Made by a program: the position numbers and the translations under genes
Assembly: GCF_003148685.1 (NCBI RefSeq)
Contig: NZ_QGGR01000016.1
Coordinates: 117,008 to 181,007, forward strand
Direction of reading: 5' to 3'
Source: Actinoplanes xinjiangensis
GTDB lineage: Bacteria; Actinomycetota; Actinomycetes; Mycobacteriales; Micromonosporaceae
DNA: 64,000 nucleotides
Part shown: positions 41,337-49,312 of the stretch, piece by piece
Numbering within the stretch: the stretch's first letter is position 1
Layout: every line of letters starts with the position of its first letter
The notes under the pieces: model-generated
The model's database searches: none
What the model saw: the letters and a program-made list of their open reading frames with translations, nothing else
Told to the model about the DNA's origin: nothing

Positions 41337-41395
41337 TCTTTTTCCATCGACAACCTTGCCGATGGAGGATCGCGAGCTACAATCGTCCCTACATA

Positions 41396-41409
41396 ACAAG
41401 TCAAGTTGT
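41396..41409. promoter_or_regulatory. Candidate KorSA-type operator 2
   Basis: ACAAGTCAAGTTGT, matching operator 1 at 12 of 14 positions and at the same 27-base distance from a start codon. A second inverted repeat overlaps it: CAAGTC (41397-41402) and GACTTG (41411-41416). Confidence 0.6.
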
Positions 41410-41436
41410 CGACTTGATAGCCAGACGGAGGATTAA

Positions 41437-41871
41437 GTGGTTCCCAACTCGATCAAGGTGCCGGTGCCGTGGGACTACGTGGCGCCGCATGGCGTGCTCT
41501 GCCTCGGGGTGGAGCCGGCCACCGACTTCGACAAGCGCGGACAGGGCGACGACCAGCTCCGCGACAAGGACACCGGCGAACGCGTGTGGCTGGTCCGGGT
41601 TCTCGACCTGGACCCGGAGGCCGGGAAGTTCGGCGCGTCGAAGGAGTTCAAGGTCAAGGTTGTCGCCGCGCAGCAGCCGGTTCCGCCCGCGTCGGCGGTG
41701 CCGGGTTACCCGCCGATGGTCGAGTTCACCGACGTGATGCTCACGCCGTACGTGGACTCGCAGCGCTGCAAGGGCGGCGCCAACAAGTGCCGGTCGCGCC
41801 TGGCCTGGTCGATCAAGGCCAGCGCCATGACCACACCGCAGCAGCAGGCCAGCCGTGCGACGGCTGCCTGA
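41437..41871 (+). CDS. SCO3933-family AICE regulatory protein
   Basis: A 144-residue protein with the family layout IKVPVPWDYVAPHGVLCLGVEP, VWLVRVLDLDPE and VMLTPYVDSQRCKGGANKCRSRLAWSIKA. Members sit before the FtsK/TraB gene in many actinobacterial elements and are presumed regulatory. The GTG at 41437 has GGAGGA 4 bases upstream. Controlled, by position, through operator 2. Confidence 0.8.
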   Translation: MVPNSIKVPVPWDYVAPHGVLCLGVEPATDFDKRGQGDDQLRDKDTGERVWLVRVLDLDPEAGKFGASKEFKVKVVAAQQPVPPASAVPGYPPMVEFTDVMLTPYVDSQRCKGGANKCRSRLAWSIKASAMTTPQQQASRATAA

Positions 41872-41968
41872 CCAGAGAAGTCGCGTCCGGGAGCGGGGCC
41901 AACAACCGCCAAGAAGTCATCCCCGCCCCGGGCGCTCAACCACCCACCTGCAAAAGGAGACGGCTGTA

Positions 41969-42286
41969 ATGGCCAAGGTAGTCGACGCTGCCCGCGTCAC
42001 CACACCGAGCAACACCGTATGGCGTACCTGCATCGGATGCAGCCAGACCAAACCGATGACCGCGGACATCGACCGCTGTGACGACTGCGAAGACGCAGCA
42101 GATCAGGAGGCCCTACGCGAGCACGCACTCTCCGGTTGGGAGCACGTCAACCGCTACGCCGGGGCGATCGGCCGGATCGAGGCGTGGGCTGTGCTGATCC
42201 CGAACGTCACCGACTCCGAACGCATCGCCAGCATCCGCGACGTGCTCGCCACCCTCAACGCCGGTGACGACAAGGCGGTGAGCTGA
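41969..42286 (+). CDS. 105-residue zinc-finger-like protein
   Basis: Two cysteine pairs (CIGCSQTKPM and CDDCEDA) suggest one zinc site; a helical region follows. It starts with AGGAG about 9 bases before the ATG and ends 2 bases before the translocase gene, so it is in the same transcript. Function unknown. Confidence 0.7.
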   Translation: MAKVVDAARVTTPSNTVWRTCIGCSQTKPMTADIDRCDDCEDAADQEALREHALSGWEHVNRYAGAIGRIEAWAVLIPNVTDSERIASIRDVLATLNAGDDKAVS

Positions 42287-42288
42287 CC

Positions 42289-43719
42289 ATGCCGCTGATC
42301 AACATCATCCGCGGGGAGACCATCCCGGTCGCGCCGCTCAACGTCCGCACCCCCGTCTTCAAGCTGCCGATCTGGGCCGTCGTCGTCTGGGAGACGATCA
42401 AGGCCCTGGCGTGGCTGGTCGCCACCTACATCCGCCACTGGTACGCCACCCTCCCGGCGACCGGCCTGACGTGGCTCTATCTCGCCCACGGCTGGCAGGC
42501 TCTCGCCGGACTGGTGGCCGGCATCGCAGCGATCTCGACCGGCTGGGCCTTCGGGCATCGGCTGAGCTGGTTGCGGTTCGGCTGGTGGCCGATCCTCGCC
42601 AGGGTGCGGCGGCTGGTGTACCGGCGGCGGTGGATGGCCGCGATGGTGACCGCGAAGCTGTCGGTCTCCTACGACAAGCGCACGATCATCCCGCAGATCC
42701 GCCGGGTCCGCTGCCGCGCGGGCTGTGACGAAGTGTTGGTGCGGATGGTGACCGGGCAGATCCCGGACGACTTCGCCAAAGCCTCCGAGCGGCTGGCGCA
42801 CACGTTCGGGGTGCGGCAGCTCAAGGCCATGCCTGGCCCGACCTACGCCACCGTGGTCCTGGTCCTCATGCGCGGCGACTCCCTCCACGCCACGGTCGAG
42901 CCGCTGCCAGTGCCCGACGCGCTGGACTTCACCGCCCTACCCATCGGCGCCCAGGAAGACGGCGACCTCTACCGGCTGCGGCTGTTCGGTACCCAGGTCC
43001 TCATCGTCGGCGCCACCGGCTCGGGTAAGGGCTCGGTGATCTGGTCGATCGTCCGTGCCCTGTCCGGTGGCGTCGCCGATGGGCTGGTCGAGCTGTGGGG
43101 CCTGGACCCCAAGGGCGGCATGGAGCTGGGGATCGGCCGGCCGCTGTTCGCCCGGTTCGCCTCCAGGGACTTCGCCGAGATGGCCGCCATGATCGAACAG
43201 GCGGCGGCCACCGCGCAGGAACGTGCTGCCCGGCTGGCGGGTCAGACGCGCCAGCATGTGCCGACGGTGGATGAGCCATTGATCGTGCTGGTCATCGACG
43301 AGCTGGCGAACCTGACCGCCTACCTGACCGAGCGGCAGCTCAAGGACCGGATCAAGGCCGCGCTCGGCATCGTCCTGACCCAGGGCCGCGCCGTCGGCGT
43401 CCACGTCGTCGCCGCGATCCAGGACCCCCGCAAGGAGGTGCTGCCCGCGCGTGGGTTGTTCCCGACCCGGATCGGGTTGCGGCTATCGGAGCCGGCAGAG
43501 GTCGACATGGTCCTCGGCGACGGCATGCGCGACCGCGGCGCCCTCTGCGACCGCATCCCCCAAACCCAGCCCGGCATCGGCTACGTCGTGCTCGAGGGAG
43601 ACCCGACGCCGATGCGGGTCCGGCTGACCTACTGCGACGACGACACCGTCCGCGACATGGCCCACGACTACGGACGCCTGCGGCTGGTCGGCGGCAACGC
43701 GGCTGGGGGTGCCGCATGA
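42289..43719 (+). CDS. FtsK/SpoIIIE-type DNA translocase (TraB/TraSA-like)
   Basis: A 476-residue conjugation ATPase. Two N-terminal hydrophobic segments lie at about 25-48 and 58-88. The motor domain has Walker A GATGSGKGSV at about 240-250 and Walker B LIVLVIDELANL. Later motifs include LTQGRAVGVHVVAAIQDPRKEV and FPTRIGLRLSEPAEVDMVLGDG. In Streptomyces-type conjugation one such hexameric pump moves double-stranded DNA between mycelia. It overlaps the next gene by 4 nt. Confidence 0.92.
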   Translation: MPLINIIRGETIPVAPLNVRTPVFKLPIWAVVVWETIKALAWLVATYIRHWYATLPATGLTWLYLAHGWQALAGLVAGIAAISTGWAFGHRLSWLRFGWWPILARVRRLVYRRRWMAAMVTAKLSVSYDKRTIIPQIRRVRCRAGCDEVLVRMVTGQIPDDFAKASERLAHTFGVRQLKAMPGPTYATVVLVLMRGDSLHATVEPLPVPDALDFTALPIGAQEDGDLYRLRLFGTQVLIVGATGSGKGSVIWSIVRALSGGVADGLVELWGLDPKGGMELGIGRPLFARFASRDFAEMAAMIEQAAATAQERAARLAGQTRQHVPTVDEPLIVLVIDELANLTAYLTERQLKDRIKAALGIVLTQGRAVGVHVVAAIQDPRKEVLPARGLFPTRIGLRLSEPAEVDMVLGDGMRDRGALCDRIPQTQPGIGYVVLEGDPTPMRVRLTYCDDDTVRDMAHDYGRLRLVGGNAAGGAA

Positions 43720-43931
43720 CCGCGGATACCGCGCCGGTGCGCTGCCTGACCATCTACTGCATCCGACCCGCCACGCACTGGCACGACGGCGCACCCTACT
43801 GCCTCGACTGCGCCTGGATCTGCATCCATGAGGAAGGCCGAATCATCGAGCCGGCACCCGGCGTTGCTCGCGACTTCGCTCGCTACTACACCGACCGCGA
43901 CCTCAATCCCCACCGGCGAGACCAGTCATGA
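43716..43931 (+). CDS. 71-residue cysteine-rich mini-protein
   Basis: Four to five cysteines (RCLTIYCIRPATHW, YCLDCAWICIHEEG) suggest a small zinc-binding fold. ATGA overlaps on both sides place it firmly in the transfer operon. No known function. Confidence 0.7.
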   Translation: MTADTAPVRCLTIYCIRPATHWHDGAPYCLDCAWICIHEEGRIIEPAPGVARDFARYYTDRDLNPHRRDQS

Positions 43932-44464
43932 ACGTACCTTTCAGCACCGACACGAACCGGTGGGAATCGCTGACCCTGGCCGCCATCCTCACCACCGTTG
44001 CCCTCGCGGCCGGGTGGGCGTCCTTCTCCCACGTCCACGACTGGACCATGCGCCATGCTCCGGCCGGGACCCCCGACGCGTTCGGCTGGGTCAACGCGGT
44101 CATCTCCGAACTCGTTCCCGTCGCAGCCCTACTGACGATCAAGCGACGCCGCCGGACGGGTGGGCCGATCGGCTACCCGCTGTTCCTGCTCGTTGCCGCC
44201 GGAACCCTGTCGCTGTCCGCCCAGCTCGCCGTCGCTCAGCCGAGCCCGTCGGGGTGGCTGCTGTCCGCGGTTCCCGCGCTGGCGTTCATGGCCCTGGTCA
44301 AACTCGTCTTCACCAGCCCCACGGCGGCTCCTAAGCCGGGCGGCGCCACGGCCCCGGTCACCGTTCCGGCGCCGCAGCCTATTCCTGCCGTGGTTCCAAC
44401 TGTGCCTGTCCGGCCGGTCACGCGGTCGAACGGCGTGCCGGTCATCGGGCAGGTGACCCGATGA
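43928..44464 (+). CDS. DUF2637/SpdB-like membrane protein
   Basis: A 178-residue protein with about four transmembrane helices at 15-33, 55-70, 80-100 and 105-128, then a Pro/Ala/Val-rich tail. The family (Spd proteins) aids spreading of elements between mycelial compartments. Located between translocase and replication genes, with 4-nt overlaps. Confidence 0.8.
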   Translation: MNVPFSTDTNRWESLTLAAILTTVALAAGWASFSHVHDWTMRHAPAGTPDAFGWVNAVISELVPVAALLTIKRRRRTGGPIGYPLFLLVAAGTLSLSAQLAVAQPSPSGWLLSAVPALAFMALVKLVFTSPTAAPKPGGATAPVTVPAPQPIPAVVPTVPVRPVTRSNGVPVIGQVTR

Positions 44465-46263
44465 CCACACCAACCCTGCCCGTCCCGGCCGAGACAACGG
44501 CGCCTCGGCCGGGCTCCCGGGCCGCACGCCTGGCCCTCCCCCGGGCGGTCGACGCGCTCAAAGACCTCGCTGTCGATCACGGCGTCTGCATCCATCCGGT
44601 GGCGCTACGCCGGACCGACCTGGCCACCGGCAAGACAGAACTCGTCGACCTGCCCTGCGGCGCCACCCTGGAAGCCAAGTGCCCGCCCTGCGCGAAGCGG
44701 GCACGCAGGCTGCGGCAGGTCCAGATCCGCGAGGGCTGGCACCGCACCGACGAACCGCTACCCGGTCCGGCGCCAGCCACTCCTCGGCAGCGAGACCTGA
44801 TCACTGCGCGGGCACACCTTGAGTTCGAGCGGGCCGCCCTCCAGCTCGCCGCGATGGACCCCGACCAGCGCACGGCGGAACTCGAACGCATCGACACGGC
44901 CATCGAAGCGGTGGAACAGGAGATCGCCGCGGAGGGCCTGCGGGGCAGTATCGCGCCGGGTCACACCCGGAACGCCCAGGGCGACGACGACAACGGCCCT
45001 CGGCGAGTCCGGTCCACGAAGCGGCGTCAGGATGTGCCGGATCTGCCCCGGCAGAAGGTGGAGGCACGTACGGTCGGCCGGACCTACGTCGGCACCGATG
45101 GTGTCGAGCACCGTCCATCGATGTGGCTCACACTGACCTTGGACAGCTACGGCCCGGTCCACTCCATCCACGCCGGTCGGCCGTGCTCGTGCCGACGCTG
45201 GCACACCGACGGTGATCCGCTGCTCGGCACGCCGGTCGACCCAAGCAGGTACGACTACCGGCGCGCGGCGTGGGATGCGGTGCACTTCCCGCGGCTGCTC
45301 GACCGGTACTGGCAGAACCTGCGCCGCGCGATCGGCTGGAACGTCCAGTACGCGGGCTGTGTCGAGCCTCAGCGCCGGTTGGTGCCGCATGCGCACTTCG
45401 CGATCCGCGGCACCATCGCGCGGTCGATGCTGGAGCTGGTCGCCACCGCCACCTACCACCAGGTGTGGTGGCCGGCGGCCAACCGGCTCCGCTACCCGAT
45501 CGACCGACCACCCGTCTGGGACAGCAAAGCCGAGACGTGGGTGGACCCGGACACCGGACGGCCCCTCGCGACGTGGGCTGAGGCCCTGGACGCGATCGAC
45601 GACGACCCCGACGCAGAGCCGGCACACCTGGTCCGGTTCGGCGCCCAAGTCAAAGCCAAGGGAGTCGACCCCGGCACCCGCGATGCCGAGCGGACCATCG
45701 GCTACATCACCAAGTACGTAACCAAGTCAGCCGCAGACTGCCACACCACCACCAGCGACCCACAACGCGCCCACCTCGACCGACTCTGGCACGAACTCCG
45801 CGTCACCCCGTGCTCCGAGCGGTGCTCGAACTGGCTGTTCTACGGCGTCCAGCCCAAGAAGGCCCACGGACGGCTCCGGCCCGGCCACTGCAAGGGACGC
45901 GTGCACCAAAAGACGACCCTCGGTATCGGCGGACGCCGGGTGCTGGTCTCCCGCGACTGGTCCGGCAAGACGCTGGCCGATCACCGCGCGGATGCCCACG
46001 CCTGGGTCAAGGCGCTGCTCGGAATCACCACCGAGGAACCCGAACCCGACACCGAGCAAAAGCCGGCGGTCGCTTGGGAGATGGCCCGACATGACGATCC
46101 GGATCTCCCGGCCCTCGAACACCGGCTCTTGCGGGCTATCAGCGAGCGAATCCACCGCCGTACCCAACTGAATGCCGCCCGGAAGACGGCCGGACTTGAC
46201 CCACCTGGAATGTCTCGGCAATCGACCACCCCCGCGTTACCTGGAAGGAGCCAAGCCGCGTGA
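44461..46263 (+). CDS. RepSA-like replication initiator
   Basis: A 600-residue rolling-circle-type initiator. The HUH motif VPHAHFAIRG has H310 and H312; the catalytic tyrosine motif IGYITKYVTKS has Y415 and Y419. Zinc-like cysteine clusters occur at about 60-80 (CGATLEAKCPPCAKRARR) and 450-460 (CSERCSNWLFYG). It allows autonomous replication after excision, a hallmark of AICEs. Overlaps the DUF2637 gene by 4 nt and the excisionase gene by 1 nt. Confidence 0.9.
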   Translation: MTTPTLPVPAETTAPRPGSRAARLALPRAVDALKDLAVDHGVCIHPVALRRTDLATGKTELVDLPCGATLEAKCPPCAKRARRLRQVQIREGWHRTDEPLPGPAPATPRQRDLITARAHLEFERAALQLAAMDPDQRTAELERIDTAIEAVEQEIAAEGLRGSIAPGHTRNAQGDDDNGPRRVRSTKRRQDVPDLPRQKVEARTVGRTYVGTDGVEHRPSMWLTLTLDSYGPVHSIHAGRPCSCRRWHTDGDPLLGTPVDPSRYDYRRAAWDAVHFPRLLDRYWQNLRRAIGWNVQYAGCVEPQRRLVPHAHFAIRGTIARSMLELVATATYHQVWWPAANRLRYPIDRPPVWDSKAETWVDPDTGRPLATWAEALDAIDDDPDAEPAHLVRFGAQVKAKGVDPGTRDAERTIGYITKYVTKSAADCHTTTSDPQRAHLDRLWHELRVTPCSERCSNWLFYGVQPKKAHGRLRPGHCKGRVHQKTTLGIGGRRVLVSRDWSGKTLADHRADAHAWVKALLGITTEEPEPDTEQKPAVAWEMARHDDPDLPALEHRLLRAISERIHRRTQLNAARKTAGLDPPGMSRQSTTPALPGRSQAA

Positions 46264-46472
46264 TGTCCGCCCGAGAGACCGTGCTGAAGCCCCGGTGGTA
46301 CTCGCCCGCAGAGGTCGCCATCCTGCTCGGCTTCGGCCTGTCCAAGGTCAAGATGAAGATCGCCACGGGTGAGCTGCGCTCAGTGAAGGACGGCAAGTAC
46401 CGCCGGATCCTGCCCGAGTGGGTCGACGAATACATCAACGAGCAGGTCTCCCGGAGCGAGGAGGCCGCCTGA
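46263..46472 (+). CDS. xis: Excisionase, MerR/helix-turn-helix type
   Basis: A 69-residue DNA-binding protein with an excisionase helix-turn-helix (WYSPAEVAILLGFGLSKVKMKI, then GELRSVKDGKYRRILPEWVDEYI). It directs Int to excise the element. The ATG at 46263 shares a base with the repSA stop; a GTG at 46260 is possible. The stop shares its last base with the int ATG (TGATG). Confidence 0.88.
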   Translation: MSARETVLKPRWYSPAEVAILLGFGLSKVKMKIATGELRSVKDGKYRRILPEWVDEYINEQVSRSEEAA

Positions 46473-47689
46473 TGCCACCCCGCACTCGCGCCAACGGTGA
46501 GGGCTCGATCTACCCCTACCGAAACGGCGGGTTCGCCGCGTACGTCTGGGTCACCAAGCCGGACGGCAAACGCACCCGCAAGTACGTCTACGGCAAGACC
46601 CGCGAGGAGACCCACGACAAGTGGCTGACGCTTCACCAGAAGGCCAAGGAAGGTCCGATGGTCACCAAGGCTCTGACGCTCGGCAACTTCGCCGCCTACT
46701 GGCTGAGCGAGATCGTCAAGCCGAACCTGTCCCCCGGCACCTACGTCACGTATGAGGTCGCCTCCCGCCTCTACATCGTCCCGGGTCTGGGAAAGCGGCG
46801 CCTCGACAAGCTCCAGCTCAGCGAGGTGCAGACCTGGCTCAACGCTGTCCGCCAGCAGTGCCAGTGCTGCGCCCAGGGAAAGGACGAACGCCGGCCCAAG
46901 AAGCGGTGCTGCGCGCTCGGCAAATGCTGCCGCGACATGCCTTCGGCAACCTCCGTCGCCCACATCCGGCGAGTGCTTCGGACTCTGTTGTCTCAAGCCA
47001 TCACCGAGGGCCACCGCACGACCAATCCCGCGACGAACGTCAAGTTGCCGTCGGTCCGCTCGAAGAAGCGCCGCGCCTGGACGAGCGACGAAGCTCGGCA
47101 ATTCCTGGAATCAGCTCGCGGCGACAAGGACCCGTTCTACGCCGCGTACGTCCTGGTCCTCGTGCTCGGCCTCCGCAAGGGCGAGATGCTCGGCGTCACC
47201 TGGCCCGGCATCGACCTGGACGCGGCCGAGCTGACCGTCGACATGCAGATTCAGCGGGTCGGCAAGGAGCTGCTGCACCGCGAGACGAAGACGCCCACCT
47301 CGGATGACACCCTGCCGCTCCCGGAGATCTGCGCGGTTGCCCTCCGGGAGCGCGCCACCGCGCAGAACTCAGCCAAGAAGGAGGCCGGCGAAGCGTGGCA
47401 GCCGACCGATCTGGTCTTCACGACCCGCTTCGGCACCCCGATCGAGCCGCGGAACTTCAACCGCTACTGGGACCGCCGCTGCGACCTGGCCGGCGTCCGC
47501 CGCATCACGATCCGCGACGCACGCCGTACCTGTGCCTCGCTGCTCGCCGATCTTGACGTTCATCCCCGGGTGGCCATGCAGATCCTTCGGCACGCCCAGT
47601 TCTCGATCACCATGGAGATCTACACCGTGGTGTCCTCGGCAACCACTCGCGCGGCCCTCAAGAAGTTGGGCGAGTCCCTTGATCACTGA
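46472..47689 (+). CDS. int: Tyrosine recombinase/integrase of the AICE
   Basis: A 405-residue site-specific recombinase. An arm-binding and SAM-like domain (about 60-190) contains an insertion with cysteine pairs (CQCCAQGKDERRPKKRCCALGKCC shows six cysteines). Catalytic residues: R235 in LGLRKGEML, the RDARRTCAS box (arginine where HxxR is usual), RHAQFSITMEIYT and nucleophile Y384. It acts at the tRNA-Lys att site 280 bp downstream. Last gene of the coupled operon. Confidence 0.93.
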   Translation: MPPRTRANGEGSIYPYRNGGFAAYVWVTKPDGKRTRKYVYGKTREETHDKWLTLHQKAKEGPMVTKALTLGNFAAYWLSEIVKPNLSPGTYVTYEVASRLYIVPGLGKRRLDKLQLSEVQTWLNAVRQQCQCCAQGKDERRPKKRCCALGKCCRDMPSATSVAHIRRVLRTLLSQAITEGHRTTNPATNVKLPSVRSKKRRAWTSDEARQFLESARGDKDPFYAAYVLVLVLGLRKGEMLGVTWPGIDLDAAELTVDMQIQRVGKELLHRETKTPTSDDTLPLPEICAVALRERATAQNSAKKEAGEAWQPTDLVFTTRFGTPIEPRNFNRYWDRRCDLAGVRRITIRDARRTCASLLADLDVHPRVAMQILRHAQFSITMEIYTVVSSATTRAALKKLGESLDH

Positions 47690-47873
47690 CAGGCCGTCGA
47701 CGGCCGGGGTGTCGGGTAACTCGGCCGGCGCCCCGGTCCACGCAGAGCTCGCCGGTCTCGTGCTCGACCCAGTAGGTCTGCCCGGCGCTGATGAAGGTCG
47801 GCTCACGCAGTTGGAGACAGCAGTCGACCCGGCTGGCCAGCAGCAGTCGATCAGCGGCCACGGACTCGCTCAC
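47658..47873 (-). CDS. 71-residue ORF antisense to the integrase end
   Basis: GTG start with GGAGG 4 bases upstream. The product contains FISAGQTYWVEHETGELCVD and has a normal amino-acid mix. A homologue with the same start context exists beside the older integrase relic (32991-33209). It overlaps the 3' end of int by 32 bases on the other strand, so both genes could affect each other. Function unknown. Confidence 0.55.
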   Translation of the reverse strand: MSESVAADRLLLASRVDCCLQLREPTFISAGQTYWVEHETGELCVDRGAGRVTRHPGRRRPVSDQGTRPTS

Positions 47874-47954
47874 GGCACCTCCCGGACGTGCGCTGCTGTA
47901 CTTTGCTGCTGTACGGCCCCGTATACGGAACTGGTCAGTACCGGTAACCCGGCA

Positions 47955-48008
47955 CTGACCAGCCAATACAGTGGGCCGCCAGGGACTCGAACCCTGAACC
48001 TAAGGATT
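47955..48008. repeat. attR: 54-bp direct repeat within tRNA-Lys
   Basis: Identical to attL at 33275-33328. Positions 47972-48008 are the 3' half of the intact tRNA; the remainder is element sequence beside int. Integration therefore regenerates a complete tRNA gene. Confidence 0.9.
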
Positions 48009-48043
48009 AAAAGTCCTCAGCTCTGCCATTGAGCTAGCAGCCC
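47972..48043 (-). tRNA. tRNA-Lys (anticodon UUU)
   Basis: A 72-nt cloverleaf. The acceptor stem GGGCTGC pairs with GCGGCCC (one G-U pair), the D-arm is GCTC/GAGC, the anticodon loop is CTTTTAA with UUU at the wobble-to-third positions, and the T-arm is CAGGG-TTCGAGT-CCCTG. Discriminator A; no encoded CCA. It is the integration target of the AICE. Confidence 0.93.
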
Positions 48044-48398
48044 GCAGCAGACAGACTACCGGCGTGCGACCTTGACGCCCACCGGGATACCCCGAAGTAC
48101 GTGTTCTTGCAGCTCAAAGATGATTCTCGGCGGTATCGGGCAGATACCGAGGCCCCCATGGATCTACGCTTTGACAGCCCTGCACGGCCCAAGAGGGCGA
48201 CCACGGAGCGACCTTGGAGCGACCTTGGGGGTCAGGCGCCAACGGTTCGGACGCTGACTCAAGGACGGACGGTGCAACCTGTAGCTACAGCGCCACGGAA
48301 CACTCGGGCAGCACCGAAGGCCTTGATCGTTTCCGTACAGCTCAGCCCTGCGCGTAGGACGGTCCGGTCAGCATGGACGGGGCCTCCGTTGTCTTAAT
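48044..48398. other. Intergenic, nothing recognised
   Basis: No gene with convincing codon pattern or start signals between the tRNA and the DUF397 remnant. Confidence 0.5.
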
Positions 48399-48545
48399 TC
48401 AGACGTCGAACGCGCCGTCCTTGACCCCTGCCAAAAAGGCGGACCTTTCAGAGCGGCCGAAGACTAGGGTCCCGCCGTCGCGGTCCTTGGTGTCCCTGAC
48501 AGCCGCCCCTCACGTCATAGTCACTCACGACGCATTCATCTCCCC
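48399..48545 (-). pseudogene. DUF397 domain remnant, frameshifted
   Basis: The minus strand encodes AAVRDTKDRDGGTLVF, then SAFLAGVKDGAFDV, ending in TGA at 48399; this is the C-terminal half of a DUF397 protein. An in-frame TGA lies just upstream (48510-48512), while a neighbouring frame gives GDECVVSDYDV, resembling the preceding part of the domain. The simplest reading is a frameshifted, dead gene. DUF397 genes usually accompany XRE regulators. Confidence 0.55.
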
Positions 48546-48704
48546 TGCCGTCATGATCCTTTGATCATGTCGTCAAGCCATACACGATCTGCCGCTGACG
48601 GCGCGTACGCCTACCGGGCTGGTCACGCTCTGTGCGCCAGCCTGGTCAGCTAGCGCACGCTCGGGCCGATCTGGGTGCGCCGCTTCGCAGCTTATGATCG
48701 CCGC

Positions 48705-49052
48705 ATGCAACCGGTCATTGACGTGACGCTGGGCGCCGCGGGCCCACCGCACGAGGTTGTGGTCAAGCTCCAAGGCGGTGATGACTGGGAGCTGAACGTC
48801 TGGGCAGCCTTCGAGGATCTGGCCAGGCTGCGCGGCGTTCGAGCCGCTGCCTGGGACCGACGTAGGTCGATCGCGGCTGGAGTAAGCGCTGGTGGCAGGG
48901 TTTTTTGGTGTGCTCCCGGCGAGGGATCGGATCCTGAGATCGCGACGGTGTTGATCGGACATGACGACGAGGCGTGGGACATCGCCTTTCTGATACCCGT
49001 AACCCTCGTCGAGAAGATCGGCATTCTGGCAAGCGCACGACAGCTGGACTAG
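48705..49052 (+). CDS. Unrecognised 115-residue protein
   Basis: A soluble, alpha/beta-looking protein (VVVKLQGGDDWELNVWAAFEDLARL, ATVLIGHDDEAWDIAFLIPVTL). The ATG at 48705 was chosen because upstream residues look non-coding. It resembles small immunity-type proteins in style, but that is only an impression. Confidence 0.55.
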   Translation: MQPVIDVTLGAAGPPHEVVVKLQGGDDWELNVWAAFEDLARLRGVRAAAWDRRRSIAAGVSAGGRVFWCAPGEGSDPEIATVLIGHDDEAWDIAFLIPVTLVEKIGILASARQLD

Positions 49053-49312
49053 CCGGTCGAGGGGAAATCAAGTTACTCATTTGCCGCGATTCGCGCACTG
49101 GGAATCGCGGTGTCGTGCAGCGCTCACCGATGAAGCGGACTGTTTCGACTGAGCGCCGCAAACCGGGCGTGCCCCCAGGACATGCACGCAGAACCGCCGG
49201 GCAATGGGCGGGTCCACAACTGGATCGCTGGAGGCACTCGGACCAATGTGGTCGCCGGTCCGGCCCGGGTGGTGCGCCTGCCCGCCGGCACACCGCCCGG
49301 GGCTGAGCCGCC

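Larger units (their letters stand above)
33275..48008. mobile_element. Actinomycete integrative and conjugative element (AICE) in tRNA-Lys
   Basis: About 14.7 kb bounded by 54-bp direct repeats at 33275-33328 and 47955-48008, the latter inside an intact tRNA-Lys gene. The right half has the pSAM2-like order: GntR repressor, SCO3933-like protein, FtsK/TraB translocase, SpdB-like protein, RepSA-like initiator, Xis and tyrosine Int next to the tRNA. The left half is cargo. Conjugation would be by a single translocase moving double-stranded DNA, as known for AICEs. Confidence 0.85.
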
